The notes under the pieces are model-generated. The model searched no databases and was not told where the DNA came from. It saw only the letters and a program-made list of their open reading frames with translations. A stretch of DNA of 6,094 nt from NCBI GenBank assembly GCA_036380435.1, contig DASVES010000182.1:1-6094 (forward strand), in the 5' to 3' direction. A program made the translations under genes and the position numbers. Position 1 is the stretch's first letter. Each line of letters starts with the position of its first letter. This document shows positions 4,538-6,094 of this stretch, one piece after another. The DNA is from DASQDT01 sp036380435 (GTDB taxonomy: Bacteria; Acidobacteriota; Blastocatellia; Pyrinomonadales; Pyrinomonadaceae).

Positions 4538-5890
4538 CTATCCCTTCTCGCCGATGATGAAGGTCGGCACCATGCCGCCGCCCGACGAGACGTTGGCCAA
4601 CTCCGTGGACGACAGGCGCGTGAAGGCCGACCCCACCCGCCCGTTGAAAAGCATCGGGTCGAGATCGACCAACTGCTCGGCGTAGACGACCGAGCCGTCG
4701 TCATGCAGGGCCGGGAAGGTCTCGCGGGCCGTGCGGACGCGCTCCTGCACGATGTAGTCGCCGTTCGAGAGCGCGAGGGCGAGCGCCTCGTCCCAATCCG
4801 TCTCACCGCTCCAGCCGATGTAGATGCCGTGCCCGCCGTAATCGTCGTTGGGCTTCAAGACCAGCCGGCCGCGGTTTTCGGCGATGAACTCGACGAGGTC
4901 GATTCCCTCACCCTTGTACTCCGTGCGGCCCTCGCGCACGGTTCGCGTCCAGGGGACGTGGCGCGCGATCACCTCGCGCTCATCCGCGTTGAAGAGCGGC
5001 GCGTGGCGCTCGTCCGTGAGGACGGCGAAGAGGGCCTTCTTGTGGATGAGCTTCGAGCGGAAGCTGTTGACCATGCAGAAGGCGCGGGCGCGGTAGGCGT
5101 CCAAAAGCGCCGGGTGCTCCGACATGATCGGCAGATACTCGTTGACGAGCAGGCGCTTGTAGACGATGTCGATCTCTCGCCCGCCGCCGCGCAGGCGGCC
5201 CCCCGTGAACTCCAGCTCGTCGGGCGAGCAGATGACCGAGGGGTAGCCCTGCGACTCGAAGTACTCGCGGAACAGCTCGAACTCCTTCTGTGTGGGCAGC
5301 CCCTTTAAATCGACGATGGCGATGGTCGGCTTGTGCTCGGGCGCGCGGCCCGAGAATTCGCGGTGCGCTTCGAGCAGGGTTTCGAGCATGAGCGGGCGGC
5401 CGTGGAAGCGCCGCAGGTTGTAGCGCTCACTGAAGCGGCGCATGACGGGCAGCTCGGAGAAGATTTCGTAGGCCGCGTCGGCGTAGGCGATGCCGGCGGG
5501 GCTTTCGCCGTTGAGTTCGACGAAATGATAATCGTCTTCGATGAGGAACGAGTCGAGGCGGGCAGTCGGGGAGACGGCGCGGTAGCCGGGGTCGATTGAG
5601 ACGAGGTCGCGCTCGATCTCGGTGATGCCGAGTTCGTCGAGGAGCGACGCGTCTTCGACGGCCGCGTCCTTCACCTTCTGGATAGCCCCCCAGACCGTCT
5701 CGCAGATGCGGCGGACGCGGGCGAAGTCGGTCTCGGTGACGAAGTGCGGGCGCAGGTAGGGCGACAGGCGACGGCCGCCGAAGATCAGCTTGGCGCGCTC
5801 CAGACCCTCGTCGAGCATTCGGCGCGAGCCTTCGGCCGTCTCTTCGTCCTGGAGCAGGCGATGATAGTAGTCAACGGCTTCTTGCAACAT
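4538..5890 (-). CDS. ATP-grasp ligase, glutathionylspermidine-synthase-like
   Basis: This 450-residue protein looks like an ATP-grasp carboxylate-amine ligase related to the glutathionylspermidine synthase / circularly permuted ATP-grasp group. Evidence: VELNGESPAGIAY (124-136), resembling the metal-binding LEYNADTPT region of glutathionylspermidine synthase; SKLIHKKALFAVL (279-291), like the NKA-type helix before the ATP lid; the glycine-rich nucleotide loop LKPNDDYGGHGIYIG (345-359); YIVQERV (379-385), the adenine-hinge type segment; and the C-terminal TRLSS...NVSSGGGMVPTF (424-444), resembling the final Asn-containing metal-binding strand. The N-terminal 120 residues are mostly helical, and no amidase domain is present. 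Such enzymes activate a carboxylate as acyl-phosphate and join it to an amine; the substrates here are unknown. It is the first gene of a minus-strand block with PilZ and the GCS2-type ligase. The start at 5890 lacks a clear Shine-Dalgarno; Met25 (codon at 5816-5818, with GAAGG about ten bases upstream) is an alternative. The superfamily is fairly sure, the exact family less so. Confidence 0.8.
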   Translation of the reverse strand: MLQEAVDYYHRLLQDEETAEGSRRMLDEGLERAKLIFGGRRLSPYLRPHFVTETDFARVRRICETVWGAIQKVKDAAVEDASLLDELGITEIERDLVSIDPGYRAVSPTARLDSFLIEDDYHFVELNGESPAGIAYADAAYEIFSELPVMRRFSERYNLRRFHGRPLMLETLLEAHREFSGRAPEHKPTIAIVDLKGLPTQKEFELFREYFESQGYPSVICSPDELEFTGGRLRGGGREIDIVYKRLLVNEYLPIMSEHPALLDAYRARAFCMVNSFRSKLIHKKALFAVLTDERHAPLFNADEREVIARHVPWTRTVREGRTEYKGEGIDLVEFIAENRGRLVLKPNDDYGGHGIYIGWSGETDWDEALALALSNGDYIVQERVRTARETFPALHDDGSVVYAEQLVDLDPMLFNGRVGSAFTRLSSTELANVSSGGGMVPTFIIGEKG

Positions 5891-5920
5891 GCGCTTGAAA
5901 CGTGGCCGAACTACGGGCGA

Positions 5921-5926
5921 ATTTTA
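5921..5926 (-). promoter_or_regulatory. Possible -10 box for the minus-strand block
   Basis: On the minus strand, TAAAAT at 5926-5921 lies in the only AT-rich patch upstream of the ATP-grasp gene. It would place the transcript start near 5914, about 24 bases before the ATG at 5890. No convincing -35 hexamer is seen at 16-18 bases, so support is modest. The remaining sequence from 5927 to 6030 shows no gene or clear site. Confidence 0.35.
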
Positions 5927-6030
5927 TTCACGAGCTGGTGGAGGCATAGATTAACACAGAAGGGCGTCCGCCGGTAAAACCCCGCGGCGTGCGGCCCGGC
6001 GCGGATTACGAGTCAGTGTACTGAATGTTT

Positions 6031-6094
6031 AGAGGCGGGCAGTGCCCGCCGTCTCAACTATCGGAGCTTGAGACGGCGGGCACTGCCCGCCTCT
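6031..6094. repeat. REP-doublet inverted repeat at the right edge
   Basis: Arms 6031-6057 and 6068-6094 are perfect 27-base reverse complements around a 10-base centre. Each arm contains a smaller hairpin (GGCGGGC, loop AGT or ACT, GCCCGCC). The shape is the same as the 1029-1089 repeat (two inverted mini-hairpins, 61-64 bases), but the sequence differs. The window stops exactly at the arm end, so the element may extend further. It lies about 140 bases upstream of the ATP-grasp gene. Confidence 0.85.

Noticed and set aside
4133..5308. 391-residue open frame on the plus strand, antisense to the PilZ and ATP-grasp genes
   Set aside because: It starts inside the heptad repeat and runs antisense to two recognisable proteins; no motif or ribosome site supports it.
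5895..5926. Plus-strand promoter beginning TTGAAA at 5895-5900
   Set aside because: No -10 hexamer at a proper spacing and no plus-strand gene downstream.

Overview
This high-GC (strongly GC3-biased) bacterial chromosomal window holds six protein genes and, in its intergenic gaps, a series of long and unusually exact inverted repeats. No tRNA, rRNA, CRISPR array, transposase or phage gene was seen. High GC, TATAAT/TAAAAT-type -10 boxes very close to start codons, and a neighbourhood of lone amidoligase-type enzymes next to a nuo operon end would fit a soil Acidobacteriota (for example Blastocatellia). That placement is an inference from general familiarity, not something the sequence proves.

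Layout. Positions 1-903 (+) are the C-terminal part of nuoN, a proton-pumping subunit of respiratory complex I, probably the last gene of a nuo operon. Positions 904-1222 have no gene and hold a nested pair of REP-like inverted repeats, followed by an extended -10 promoter. A 191-codon gene of unknown function (1223-1798, +) follows. Next is a class I glutamine amidotransferase-like gene (1825-2856, +) with a -10 box just ahead of its ATG. It converges on a minus-strand block that reads, in transcription order: a glutathionylspermidine-synthase-like ATP-grasp enzyme (5890 to 4538), a small PilZ protein (4531 to 4208) only 6 bases downstream, and a GCS2/YbdK-type carboxylate-amine ligase (4098 to 2956). 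A further REP-like doublet (6031-6094) closes the window.

How the genes may work together. Three neighbouring proteins belong to superfamilies that make or break amide bonds on carboxylates: a GCS2-type ligase, an ATP-grasp ligase and a class I glutaminase fold. This resembles amidoligase clusters proposed to make small peptide-like or gamma-glutamyl metabolites. The substrate cannot be read from sequence. The PilZ protein, tightly coupled to the ATP-grasp gene, suggests that cyclic-di-GMP could control the system.

Most unusual structure. The ligase gene is flanked by two inverted repeats of different sequence but the same plan: about four tandem 7-base units, a 19-20 base centre, then the same units inverted. 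The element upstream of the ligase overlaps a small hairpin that hides the ligase's near-perfect Shine-Dalgarno sequence, so it may affect translation.
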